DNA of 64,000 nucleotides from UBA11986 sp031402435 (GTDB lineage: Bacteria; Bacteroidota; Ignavibacteria; UBA10030; UBA6906). The translations under genes and the position numbers were made by a program. Where the stretch lies: positions 124,001 to 188,000 of the forward strand of contig JANNSJ010000069.1 in assembly GCA_031402435.1 (NCBI GenBank), read 5' to 3'. The notes beneath the pieces were generated by a model. It saw only the letters and a list, made by a program, of their open reading frames with translations. It searched no databases and had not been told where the DNA came from. Numbering within the stretch: the first letter of the stretch is position 1; the number at the start of each line of letters is the position of its first letter. Shown here in pieces: positions 35,626-44,535 of this stretch.

Positions 35626-36564
35626 ATGAGCCGGAATCCTCTTGTCTTGGGAGTAGATGGAGGCGGTACGAAAACCGTTGGCTTGATTGCCGATCCATCA
35701 GGAAATATCCTCACGCGCCGTGAAAGCGGAGCATCGAACATGAATGTTGTCGGTCTCGATGCTGCTGCCCGCAGCCTCTACAAAGTGATCACCGATTGCT
35801 GCGATGATGTACGTTGCCCTCCCGATGAATTACGATGCGTAGTGCTGGCCCTTGCCGGTGCTGGTGACGAAGCAAACCGCGTGCGTATCAAGGAGGCGGT
35901 GACGGGACTGTTTCAGAAAAATGGTTTCAAGTCTCCCTCCCTTATCGTTGAAACAGATGCACGTGCCGCAATTGAGGGAGCCTTCAATGGTGGGCCGGGT
36001 GTTGTGATTGTCGCTGGAACCGGTTCGATAGTAATTGGCAAAACGGTGCGTGGCGATCTTCTCACCGTTGGAGGATGGGGTCGCTTCATTGGCGATGAAG
36101 GGAGTGGATACCATCTCGGCCGCGAGGCCGTAAGGGCTGTGACGCTCCAGATGGACAGACGGGGCGAGGCCACAACGCTGAAACAGAAACTCGCGGAAAC
36201 GTATCATTGGGAAAACAGGGTTGATATCATAAAGGCAGTGTATCAGGAAAAGTTTGAGTTGTCACAACTTGCTCCAGTAGTGATGGAAGCCGCCGCGCAG
36301 AACGATGTTGTCTCTCAAAAAATTATTTCAAATGCAGCATTGCTGTTGGCGGAGCAGGCACGTGTTGTTGTGTTGCAGATGGGAATTTTTAGAAAAATTG
36401 GCCTTGTCATGATCGGTGGTCTCATTGACCATGAGAACGTCTATTCCAATTCACTGCACATGAAACTGCTGAAGGTTCTCCCCCAAGTGGAAGTGCGCGA
36501 ACCGATGCAGTCACCGGCGCATGGTGCGGTTCTGATAGCGCTCGCTCAGATGCCGAAAGCATAA
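35626..36564 (+). CDS. BadF/BadG-type ATPase, N-acetylglucosamine/N-acetylmuramate kinase-like
   Basis: This encodes 312 residues. The actin-like ATPase fold is shown by LGVDGGGTKTVGLIADP (phosphate 1), VVIVAGTGSIVIG (phosphate 2) and GRFIGDEGSGYHLGREA. Members of the family phosphorylate GlcNAc (NagK-type) or MurNAc (MurK of Tannerella). The sugar specificity cannot be read here. Lying 3 kb from NamZ-type, AmpG-like and DUF4922 genes, it is a good candidate to trap amino sugars released from the wall as 6- or 1-phosphates. It is transcribed independently of folD, with a 106-bp gap. Confidence 0.85.
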   Translation: MSRNPLVLGVDGGGTKTVGLIADPSGNILTRRESGASNMNVVGLDAAARSLYKVITDCCDDVRCPPDELRCVVLALAGAGDEANRVRIKEAVTGLFQKNGFKSPSLIVETDARAAIEGAFNGGPGVVIVAGTGSIVIGKTVRGDLLTVGGWGRFIGDEGSGYHLGREAVRAVTLQMDRRGEATTLKQKLAETYHWENRVDIIKAVYQEKFELSQLAPVVMEAAAQNDVVSQKIISNAALLLAEQARVVVLQMGIFRKIGLVMIGGLIDHENVYSNSLHMKLLKVLPQVEVREPMQSPAHGAVLIALAQMPKA

Positions 36565-36655
36565 ATGAACTTGATGAAGTACCAGCTGTTGTGTTTTCAA
36601 AGATGTCGACAAGTCTCGTAGGATCAAATTACACATCATCTAACCAAGGATCTTC

Positions 36656-38215
36656 ATGGCAATCTCCAAATTCAAGAACGAACCACTCACCGATTTCTCC
36701 AAATCTGCCAACAGAAAAAAGCAGCAAGCTGCAATTGACAAGGTGCGGGCAGAGCTCGGCAGAGAGTATCCGATAATTATTGGCGGGGAGAGGATATACA
36801 CACAAGACAAATTCAGTTCGTACAATCCTTCAAAGGCGACGGAAGTTGTTGGCATATTCCAGAAAGGCGACGCCACTCTTGCGAACAAGGCAATGGATGT
36901 TGCCGTGGCAAAATTTGAAGGATGGAAGAACGTTCCAGCAAAGAAACGTGCCGACTACCTTTTCAAAGCAGCAAGGTTGATGCGAAAGCGGAAGTTCGAG
37001 TTGAATGCTATCATGATATTTGAAGTCGGTAAGACCTGGCCAGAAGCCGATGCCGATACTGCCGAAGCAATTGACTTCCTCGAGTTCTACGGACGGGAGA
37101 TGCTTCGCTATGGCGTTGACCATCCCGTGGTGAAGAATCCCGGAGAAAAAGGAAAGCTTGTGTATCTTCCTCTTGGCGTCGGCGTGGTGATTCCGCCGTG
37201 GAATTTTGCGCTTGCCATCCTTGCCGGCATGACATCAGCCGCAATCGTCACCGGCAACACGGTCGTGCTCAAACCCTCCAGTGATTCTCCGCTCACCGGA
37301 TGGAAGTACTACGAGATCATGGAGGAAGTCGGCATACCGGCCGGTGTGTTGAATTTCGTGAGCGGACCCGGCGGTGCAGTGGGTGATACGCTCGTGCTTC
37401 ATCCCAAGGCGCGGTTCATCTCATTCACAGGCTCAAAGGAAGTCGGCATCCACATCAACGAATCAGCAGCGAAGGTGCAGCCGGGACAACTCTGGCTCAA
37501 GCGCGTTGTCGCGGAAATGGGTGGCAAGGACTCCATTGTTATCGATGAGGGCGTGAATCTTGAAGAGGCCGCTCAAGGTGTCACCGTCTCAGCGTTTGGC
37601 TTTCAAGGACAAAAATGCTCGGCATGTTCACGCGTCATCGTGCATCAGAGAGTCTACGATAAGTTCGTGGACATCCTTGCTCGCAAAGCCGACGCGCTCA
37701 AAGTGGGCGATGCAACCGATTGGACCAACTACATGGGCCCCGTGGTGAATCAGCGATCGCAGGAGAACGTTCTCTCCTACATAAACAAAGGAGTAAGTGA
37801 AGGTGGACGGCTTGTTGCCGGTGGTGTGAAGGCCGGAGATGATGGCTATTTCATCCGCCCAACAATTATTGCGGATGTCCAACCGGACGCGACAATTTCC
37901 CAACAGGAGATTTTCGGTCCTGTACTTGCCGTGCTCAAGGCAAAGAATTTTGATGACGGGTTGAAGATTGCGAACAATACAGAGTTCGGCCTTACGGGAG
38001 CCGTGTATACGAAGAGCAAGAAGCGGCTGGAAAAAGCTGAGAAGGAATTCTTTGTTGGCAACCTGTATCTTAACCGGAAGTGTACCGGAGCGCTCGTTGG
38101 TGTCCATCCGTTCGGTGGTTTCAATATGAGCGGTACGGACTCGAAGGCCGGTGGCAAGGATTACCTGTTGCTGTTCCTTCAGGCGAAGTCAATTGCAGAG
38201 AAGGTTAGGAAGTAA
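36656..38215 (+). CDS. pruA: L-glutamate gamma-semialdehyde dehydrogenase
   Basis: This 519-residue aldehyde dehydrogenase oxidises glutamate semialdehyde (P5C) to glutamate in proline catabolism. The stand-alone (rocA/pruA-2) form is seen, with no proline dehydrogenase domain or gene adjacent. Motifs: PPWNFALAI, the NAD loop FTGSKEVG, VAEMGGKDSIV (general base Glu) and GFQGQKCSACSR (catalytic Cys321). EIFGPVLAV and PFGGFNMSGT complete the fold. Confidence 0.93.
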   Translation: MAISKFKNEPLTDFSKSANRKKQQAAIDKVRAELGREYPIIIGGERIYTQDKFSSYNPSKATEVVGIFQKGDATLANKAMDVAVAKFEGWKNVPAKKRADYLFKAARLMRKRKFELNAIMIFEVGKTWPEADADTAEAIDFLEFYGREMLRYGVDHPVVKNPGEKGKLVYLPLGVGVVIPPWNFALAILAGMTSAAIVTGNTVVLKPSSDSPLTGWKYYEIMEEVGIPAGVLNFVSGPGGAVGDTLVLHPKARFISFTGSKEVGIHINESAAKVQPGQLWLKRVVAEMGGKDSIVIDEGVNLEEAAQGVTVSAFGFQGQKCSACSRVIVHQRVYDKFVDILARKADALKVGDATDWTNYMGPVVNQRSQENVLSYINKGVSEGGRLVAGGVKAGDDGYFIRPTIIADVQPDATISQQEIFGPVLAVLKAKNFDDGLKIANNTEFGLTGAVYTKSKKRLEKAEKEFFVGNLYLNRKCTGALVGVHPFGGFNMSGTDSKAGGKDYLLLFLQAKSIAEKVRK

Positions 38216-38253
38216 TCATCAGTTTGTGAAATCCCAAATTTGTCGGAGGTGTA

Positions 38254-39417
38254 ATGAAGGTTCATGAGTATCAGGGCAAGGAAATTCTCAAGAGGTTTGG
38301 CGTTGAAGTCCCCAAAGGCAAAGTCGCGTTCGCGGTTGATGAGGCAGTGAAAGCTGCGCAGGAACTTGGCGGCAGCGTGTGGGTGGTGAAGGCGCAGATT
38401 CATGCGGGCGGACGTGGCAAGGGGGGCGGAGTGAAAGTCGCAAAGAGCATCGACGACGTGCGCAACTTTGCCGCGCAAATTCTCGGTATGACCCTCATAA
38501 CTCACCAGACAGGTCCGGAAGGCAAAGTTGTGAAGCGCTTGCTCATCGAGCAGGGGATTAACATTGCCCGTGAGTTGTATGTTGGTGTTACACTTGATCG
38601 TGCATCCTCACGCAACGTTGTGATGACATCGACCGAAGGCGGTGTTGAGATCGAGAAGGTTGCCGCTGAAACGCCTGAGAAAATCAACAAGGAGTTCGTT
38701 GACCGCACGCAGGGATTCCAACCGTACCAGGCCCGCAAACTTGCATTCAGTCTGGGACTTTCCGGTGATGCATTCAAGAATGGTGTGAAATTCCTGATGG
38801 CGTTGTATCGGGCGTATGATGAGATGGATGGCTCGCTGGCCGAAATCAATCCGCTCGTCGTGACCGCCGAAGGAAACGTCATGGCGTTGGATGCGAAGAT
38901 GACGTTTGATGACAACGCACTCTACAGACATCCTGAGCTTGCTCCACTACGCGACGTAGATGAAGAAGACCCTCTTGAAGTCGAGGCGTCGAAATCCAAT
39001 CTCAACTACATCAAGCTGGATGGCAACGTCGGCTGCATGGTGAACGGGGCGGGACTTGCCATGGGAACAATGGACATCATCAAGCTGGCCGGCGGCGAGC
39101 CAGCGAACTTCCTTGATGTCGGCGGCGGCGCGAATGCGCAAACAGTGGAAGCAGGCTTCAAGATCATCCTCGCCGATCCACACGTGAAGGCTGTGCTTAT
39201 CAATATCTTCGGCGGCATTGTGCGGTGTGACCGCGTTGCTACGGGAGTTGTTGAAGCGGCCAAGAAGATTCACGTCAATGTACCGATCGTGGTTCGGCTT
39301 GCAGGAACGAATGCCGATCTTGCGGCAGACATCCTCAAGAATTCCGGAATGAACTTTCTTGTTGCGGGTAACCTCAAGGAAGCGGCGGAGAAAGTCACGC
39401 AAGCCATTCGCAACTGA
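38254..39417 (+). CDS. sucC: Succinyl-CoA ligase [ADP-forming] beta subunit
   Basis: This encodes 387 residues after a good SD (GGAGG) 5 bp upstream. The ATP-grasp N-domain shows VVKAQIHAGGRGKGGGVKVA; the C-domain shows EINPLVVT and NIFGGIVRCD. The enzyme makes succinate and ATP from succinyl-CoA in the TCA cycle with SucD. No sucD follows; gatB is next after 15 bp, so the alpha subunit must be elsewhere. Confidence 0.95.
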   Translation: MKVHEYQGKEILKRFGVEVPKGKVAFAVDEAVKAAQELGGSVWVVKAQIHAGGRGKGGGVKVAKSIDDVRNFAAQILGMTLITHQTGPEGKVVKRLLIEQGINIARELYVGVTLDRASSRNVVMTSTEGGVEIEKVAAETPEKINKEFVDRTQGFQPYQARKLAFSLGLSGDAFKNGVKFLMALYRAYDEMDGSLAEINPLVVTAEGNVMALDAKMTFDDNALYRHPELAPLRDVDEEDPLEVEASKSNLNYIKLDGNVGCMVNGAGLAMGTMDIIKLAGGEPANFLDVGGGANAQTVEAGFKIILADPHVKAVLINIFGGIVRCDRVATGVVEAAKKIHVNVPIVVRLAGTNADLAADILKNSGMNFLVAGNLKEAAEKVTQAIRN

Positions 39418-39432
39418 CGCATCCGGCAGGCC

Positions 39433-40911
39433 GTGAAGCTCAACGAAAATTACGAACCGGTCATCGGACTTGAAGTCCACGCTCAACTGCTCACCAGGAC
39501 GAAGGCATTCTGTGGTTGTCCGACGACTTTCGGCAACGAACCCAACACCAACGTTTGTCCTGTGTGTCTCGGCATGCCGGGAACTCTCCCCGTTCCGAAC
39601 ATTAATCTCGTCGAATTCATCCTGCGATTGGGACTGGCAACCGAATGCACTGTTGCAACGAAATCTGTATTTGCCCGGAAGAATTACTTCTACCCGGACC
39701 TTCCCAAAGGATATCAAATCTCCCAATACGAAGAACCGATCTGCACGCAAGGCTCCGTTGAGATTGAGTTTGAAGATGGTGGACGGAAAGCGATTGGCAT
39801 TACGAGAATCCACATGGAAGAGGATGCCGGAAAATTACTGCACGATGCAGGTGCCGACACACTCGTTGATGTGAACCGCTGTGGTGTCCCGTTGATCGAA
39901 ATTGTCAGCGAGCCGGACATTCGCTCTCCACACGAAGCATATCTGTACCTTAGAAAGGTGCGTCAGCTTGTAACGTACCTTGACATCTGTGATGGGAACA
40001 TGGAGGAGGGAAGTTTGAGATGCGATGCAAATGTTTCCGTCCGACGCAAAGGAGAGACGAAGTTTGGCACGAAGACCGAAGTGAAGAATATGAATTCGTT
40101 TCGCTACGTCGAGCGTGCATTGGAGTTTGAAATCAACCGGCAGATCCAGTTGATTGAGGAGGGCGGGAAGGTTGTGCAGGAGACACTCCTTTGGGATGCG
40201 AATCTAAGTGCAGCGTTTCCTATGCGGAGCAAGGAAGAAGCGCACGACTACAGGTATTTTCCCGATCCCGACCTTGTCCCAGTATTGGTAGATAAGCGAT
40301 GGATCGACAACGTGAGGAGTGGGTTGGCCGAACTTCCGGCAGTGCGTCGTAACCGTTACATCAACGAACTCGGTTTACCAAAGTACGATGCTGATGTGTT
40401 GACGGCTGAAAGGAAAACAGCGGATTATTATGAAGAGACGCTCAAGGAGCTTTGTTCCATCAACAAGCAGTCCTTGAAAGAGAATGCGAAGCCCGTGAGT
40501 AATTGGGTGATGACGGATGTGCTTCGTGTTGCCAATGAACGGAAGATGGCCATTGAGGAATTCGTCATCACTCCTCATAATCTCGCAGCCTTGATCGGCC
40601 TTATCCATGATGGTACAATCAACGGCAAGATCGCCAAGGATGTATTTGAGGAAATGTTGAAATCGAATCAGAGCCCGAAGAGTATCGTTGAGGCCAAGGG
40701 TCTTGTTCAGGTGTCTGACAGCGTTGCCATTGGAAAGGCCGTTGACGATATTCTCTCCAGGAACGCATCGCAGGTTGAGAAATATCTGAGTGGCAATGAG
40801 AAGGTGTTTGGTTTCTTCGTCGGTGAAACGATGAAAGCGATGAAGGGGAAGGCCAATCCCAAGATTGTGAATGATCTGTTAAAGCAGAAGCTCGATAAAC
40901 TCAAAACGTAA
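39433..40911 (+). CDS. gatB: Asp-tRNA(Asn)/Glu-tRNA(Gln) amidotransferase subunit B
   Basis: This 492-residue protein starts at GTG 39433. GatB phosphorylates mischarged Glu-tRNA(Gln) or Asp-tRNA(Asn), to be amidated by GatA. Motifs: PVIGLEVHAQL, the zinc-type CGCPTTFG ... CPVCLGMPG, GSLRCDANVSVR, EVKNMNSFRYVERAL and DYRYFPDPDLVP, plus the C-terminal tRNA-binding YqeY-like domain. gatA and gatC are not in the window. Confidence 0.95.
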   Translation: MKLNENYEPVIGLEVHAQLLTRTKAFCGCPTTFGNEPNTNVCPVCLGMPGTLPVPNINLVEFILRLGLATECTVATKSVFARKNYFYPDLPKGYQISQYEEPICTQGSVEIEFEDGGRKAIGITRIHMEEDAGKLLHDAGADTLVDVNRCGVPLIEIVSEPDIRSPHEAYLYLRKVRQLVTYLDICDGNMEEGSLRCDANVSVRRKGETKFGTKTEVKNMNSFRYVERALEFEINRQIQLIEEGGKVVQETLLWDANLSAAFPMRSKEEAHDYRYFPDPDLVPVLVDKRWIDNVRSGLAELPAVRRNRYINELGLPKYDADVLTAERKTADYYEETLKELCSINKQSLKENAKPVSNWVMTDVLRVANERKMAIEEFVITPHNLAALIGLIHDGTINGKIAKDVFEEMLKSNQSPKSIVEAKGLVQVSDSVAIGKAVDDILSRNASQVEKYLSGNEKVFGFFVGETMKAMKGKANPKIVNDLLKQKLDKLKT

Positions 40912-40953
40912 ATGAATCAAGTTATCCCAACTCCATCATCTCAAAGCACTCAC

Positions 40954-41721
40954 ATGCGTAAGCAATTCATTGCCGGTAACTGGAAGATGTTCAAAGACCT
41001 CGTCGAGACCGCAGAGCTCATAGGAGCGTTGAAGACGCAGGTAACTGCACTTGGGGCGAATGCCACCGTTGTCGTGTGTCCACCGTTTACATCGCTCGCC
41101 ATTGCAGCGAACCTCCTGAAGGATTCAGCAATCAAACTCGGTGCTCAGAATATGTCCGAGCATGATGAGGGCGCCTTTACGGGAGAGATCTCGTGGAAGA
41201 TGCTGAAGTCCGTTGGCTGCGAATATGTCATCCTTGGCCACTCGGAGCGTCGACAATACTTTGAAGAAACGAACGAACTGATAAACACGAAAGCGAGGAA
41301 AGCGCTTGCCAACGGATTGAAACCGATCATCTGTGTTGGTGAGACGCTTGACCAACGTGAAAAAGGTGTGACAACCCAAATCATCGGCACACAGGTAAGG
41401 GGTGTTCTCTCGGGCATTAGCTCCAAGGACATGGAACTTGTCACAATAGCTTACGAACCAATCTGGGCAATTGGCACGGGGAAAAATGCCACACCCATTC
41501 AAGCCCAGGAAGTCCATCAGGGAATCCGCAAACTGATAGGTCAGCTGTATAACTGGACGGTTGCCGAGAGAACGATCATCCAGTATGGCGGGAGTGTCAA
41601 GCCTGAGAATGCGAAAGACCTGCTTGGTCAGGATGACATAGATGGTGCTTTGGTTGGCGGTGCCTGCCTGAAGGCTGGATCGTTTGCAGGTATCGTAGGG
41701 GCTGTCAAGAGCAAGCCTTGA
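40954..41721 (+). CDS. tpiA: Triose-phosphate isomerase
   Basis: Started at ATG 40954 it has 255 residues, the standard length; ATG 40912 directly after the gatB stop would add 14 residues not seen in the family. The enzyme interconverts DHAP and glyceraldehyde 3-phosphate. FIAGNWKMFKD, ILGHSERRQYF (catalytic His), AYEPIWAIGTGK (catalytic Glu) and YGGSVKPENA are intact. Confidence 0.96.
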   Translation: MRKQFIAGNWKMFKDLVETAELIGALKTQVTALGANATVVVCPPFTSLAIAANLLKDSAIKLGAQNMSEHDEGAFTGEISWKMLKSVGCEYVILGHSERRQYFEETNELINTKARKALANGLKPIICVGETLDQREKGVTTQIIGTQVRGVLSGISSKDMELVTIAYEPIWAIGTGKNATPIQAQEVHQGIRKLIGQLYNWTVAERTIIQYGGSVKPENAKDLLGQDDIDGALVGGACLKAGSFAGIVGAVKSKP

Positions 41722-41725
41722 GTTT

Positions 41726-41760
41726 CAACCAGTTAGAGGAGGTTGGTTGGCAATTCCTTT
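41726..41760 (+). terminator. Weak hairpin after tpiA
   Basis: CAACCA (41726-41731) pairs with TGGTTG (41744-41749) and is followed by CAATTCCTTT. The stem is short; terminator function is possible but not strong. Confidence 0.35.
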
Positions 41761-41841
41761 AATTTCCATTGCTTTCGCACCTTCTTATGCTTATATTCAC
41801 GTGGAAATAAACTCCTTCCCCAGACCCGGTTTATCGAATAA

Positions 41842-44493
41842 TTGGCGATATACGCACTCAAATCGAGTTTTAGCCCTTTCCAGAAGCTGAATTCCACAAG
41901 AACCTTCTTCCTGCTGCTGGCTCATTTTCTCCTGATCTGCAATCTCCGCGCGGATTTCAAGTTTCTTGAAAATGGCAACCCCGTTGGCCATGGCGCGGAC
42001 GCAGGCTATTTGCTTGATACACCCTATCGTTCCAAGATCGATCTTTCGGGCATTTGGAATTACACCGTGGAAGGCGGCCCTTCCGGTACCGTGAAGGTTC
42101 CCGGGGCATATGATTTTGTGGGAAAGGTAACATTCGAGCGAAACTTTGACGTGACTGCGGACCAGGTGGATAAATTCCAATTCTTCCTTGTCATGTTCGG
42201 GGTCAATCATGCATGTGAGGTTTCACTGAATGGCGATTTTATTACAACGCATGCCGGAGGATACACCAGCTTTGTTCAGCCGATTCCGAAGAACACATTA
42301 CAGGTTGGCAAGGAAAATGTCATCAAAGTTGTAACTGGCAACGCGCTTGATCCGCGAAAGACACTTCCGCTCCGCTCCAACGCATGGGGATGGCGAAACT
42401 ATGGCGGCATTTTGCGCGACGTCTTCATTCTGGCTGTGCCGAAGCTGGCAATCAACGACGTGATGGTGTCATCAACGTATTCTTCGGATGATGGAAACGC
42501 AAAAGTTTCTGTCGATGCAACGTTTGAGGGAGGGTTGGAACCATCAGGGCAGAATGACCTGGATGTGAAGCAGAGTTCGTCGTTCGGGATGTACGTTGAG
42601 ATGCTCGACAAGATTACGGGATTCCAGATAGCGAAGAGCGCGATCGTTCCCCTCACACATAGCAGTAACGAATGGGATCGTGTGCATAGTCAATTCATCG
42701 TTGACAACCCAAAACTCTGGAGCCCCGATTCACCGGAGCTCTATCTGATGAAAGCGTATCTTGTCCAGGGGAACACAAAGGAATTTACCGTACTCGATGA
42801 GTACGATCTCAACCACGGCGTGAGGAATCTTGAGATCAACGGAGCAAACTTTATACTCAATGGCAAGAGGATAACGCTCAAGGGTGTCGTATGGCAGGAA
42901 GACCACCCGAACTCCGGAAGCGCCATGGGTTACGAAGATTTGGAAAAGGATGTAGCGCTTATCAAGAGTCTCGGGGCAAACACTATTCGTTTTGGGAATC
43001 ACCCCCCCCATCCATACATGCTGAACCTCTGCGACCGGTACGGTCTGTTTGCGATGGAAGAACTTCCGATCGCCGGCGCACCGGCATCACTGCTTGATGA
43101 GGAGTACTTCGTCGATCTTGCAAGCACAATGATGCGAGAGATGATCAGCCGCGACCGTCAGCATGTTTCGGTGCTTGCGTGGGGCATTGGTGATGAGTTC
43201 GAGTCTTCTTCTCCCTCTGCGAGGACGTTTGTAGAGGCGATGGTTCGCCTTGCCAAGAGCATGGATGCGCGTCCAACATACTACGGCAGCAGGTTCATCG
43301 GGCAGGATCAATGCTCCGATCTTGTGGATATTGCCGCGTTGAATGTGTACACGCAGGACATCAAGCTTTTCAAGAAGCAGCTTGAGGAATGGAAAACAAA
43401 AAACGCCGGACGCCCCGTGATTGTCGGAAAGTTCGGCACAGAAGTACAGCAGGACAATCGTAACGGGTACAGCGATCCTCTTTCGTATGAAGCGCAGGCG
43501 CGATACTATGTTCAGCGGTTTGACATTGTAAAGAATGTGGACTACGACGGTGCGATCATATGGTCGTATAATGATTGGAAGGGTGACCGTCCGTCGCTCG
43601 CAGTGAACGCGGGTGATCCGTGGATGCACAGCATGGGTCTTGTGAGCTACGAGCGTGAAAAGCGTTTGGCGTACGATGCGGTTCGTTCTGTATTTCGGGG
43701 TGAGAAATTCGTCGCGCTTCCCATGGGCAACTATGCGGCGAGTGCCCCCATCATTTTTGTTGTCAGCGGACTCATCGTATTGATCGGGACCGCATATTTC
43801 TACAACGCCAACAGGAGGTTCCGGGACAACCTCAACCGGTCGGTGATGAACCTCTACAATTTCTTCTCCGATGTCCGTGATCAACGGATCGTATCCCTCA
43901 TCCATACGACGATTCTCGGACTTATCATATCGGTTGCCACGGCAATTGTCATATCGAGTATACTCTATCATTTCCGACAAAATTGGGTGCTTGATAGCGG
44001 ACTGTCCTATCTTCTTGTCACAGACGGGTTGAAAGAATCGGTGGTACGGCTTGTCTGGAGTCCGCTCAAATGCATCGGGTATTTTTCAGCATTCTTTTTC
44101 CTGATCTTTCTGTTGATATATGTCGTCGTTATGTTTCTGTCGGTAATCTCAAAAGCGAAGATTTTTTCGTACCACGCGTATGTTGTCACTATCTGGTCGG
44201 CAACGCCGCTTCTTGTTCTGGTACCGGTAGGAATGATTCTGTATCGTATCATGGATAGTTCGATCTACGTTGTACCGTCGCTCGCTCTTCTGCTGGTGTT
44301 GTTTGTCTGGGTGTTTCTGCGACTGCTCAAAGGGATTTCCATAATCTTTGACGCATACCTTATAAAGGTGTACGTTATCGGGTTTCTGTCGCTGGCGGGT
44401 ATGGTTGGGTTGACCTACGTGTATTTCGACTACACGCAGTCAACCTCAATGTACATGTCATATATGTACCACGTCATGGTGAACACTCAGTAG
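41842..44493 (+). CDS. GH2-like protein fused to a multi-pass membrane domain
   Basis: This encodes 883 residues from TTG 41842, with an N-terminal hydrophobic segment (FFLLLAHFLLICNL). Residues ~45-600 follow the glycoside hydrolase family 2 plan: jelly-roll (LRSNAWGWRNYGGILRDVFI), immunoglobulin-like and TIM-barrel (FILNGKRITLKGVVWQEDHP). The acid/base region reads WGIGDEFE: Glu452 is kept, but the preceding Asn of the usual NE pair is Asp451. At the nucleophile, where E-F/Y-G is expected, the sequence is VGKFGTE, with Lys530. It may therefore be inactive or use another residue. Residues ~635-880 hold six hydrophobic helices, resembling a Yip1-like domain. Likely a membrane-anchored carbohydrate-sensing or degenerate enzyme. 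Confidence 0.8.
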   Translation: MAIYALKSSFSPFQKLNSTRTFFLLLAHFLLICNLRADFKFLENGNPVGHGADAGYLLDTPYRSKIDLSGIWNYTVEGGPSGTVKVPGAYDFVGKVTFERNFDVTADQVDKFQFFLVMFGVNHACEVSLNGDFITTHAGGYTSFVQPIPKNTLQVGKENVIKVVTGNALDPRKTLPLRSNAWGWRNYGGILRDVFILAVPKLAINDVMVSSTYSSDDGNAKVSVDATFEGGLEPSGQNDLDVKQSSSFGMYVEMLDKITGFQIAKSAIVPLTHSSNEWDRVHSQFIVDNPKLWSPDSPELYLMKAYLVQGNTKEFTVLDEYDLNHGVRNLEINGANFILNGKRITLKGVVWQEDHPNSGSAMGYEDLEKDVALIKSLGANTIRFGNHPPHPYMLNLCDRYGLFAMEELPIAGAPASLLDEEYFVDLASTMMREMISRDRQHVSVLAWGIGDEFESSSPSARTFVEAMVRLAKSMDARPTYYGSRFIGQDQCSDLVDIAALNVYTQDIKLFKKQLEEWKTKNAGRPVIVGKFGTEVQQDNRNGYSDPLSYEAQARYYVQRFDIVKNVDYDGAIIWSYNDWKGDRPSLAVNAGDPWMHSMGLVSYEREKRLAYDAVRSVFRGEKFVALPMGNYAASAPIIFVVSGLIVLIGTAYFYNANRRFRDNLNRSVMNLYNFFSDVRDQRIVSLIHTTILGLIISVATAIVISSILYHFRQNWVLDSGLSYLLVTDGLKESVVRLVWSPLKCIGYFSAFFFLIFLLIYVVVMFLSVISKAKIFSYHAYVVTIWSATPLLVLVPVGMILYRIMDSSIYVVPSLALLLVLFVWVFLRLLKGISIIFDAYLIKVYVIGFLSLAGMVGLTYVYFDYTQSTSMYMSYMYHVMVNTQ

Positions 44494-44535
44494 GCTTCTC
44501 GCAAGTGTGTGGTGAGATAAACTGATCGAGGTCGC

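Noticed and set aside
43087..43980. Minus-strand frame of 297 codons inside the GH2 fusion gene
   Set aside because: It lies fully within a well-supported plus-strand gene and encodes an Arg/His/Val-rich product typical of antisense translation.
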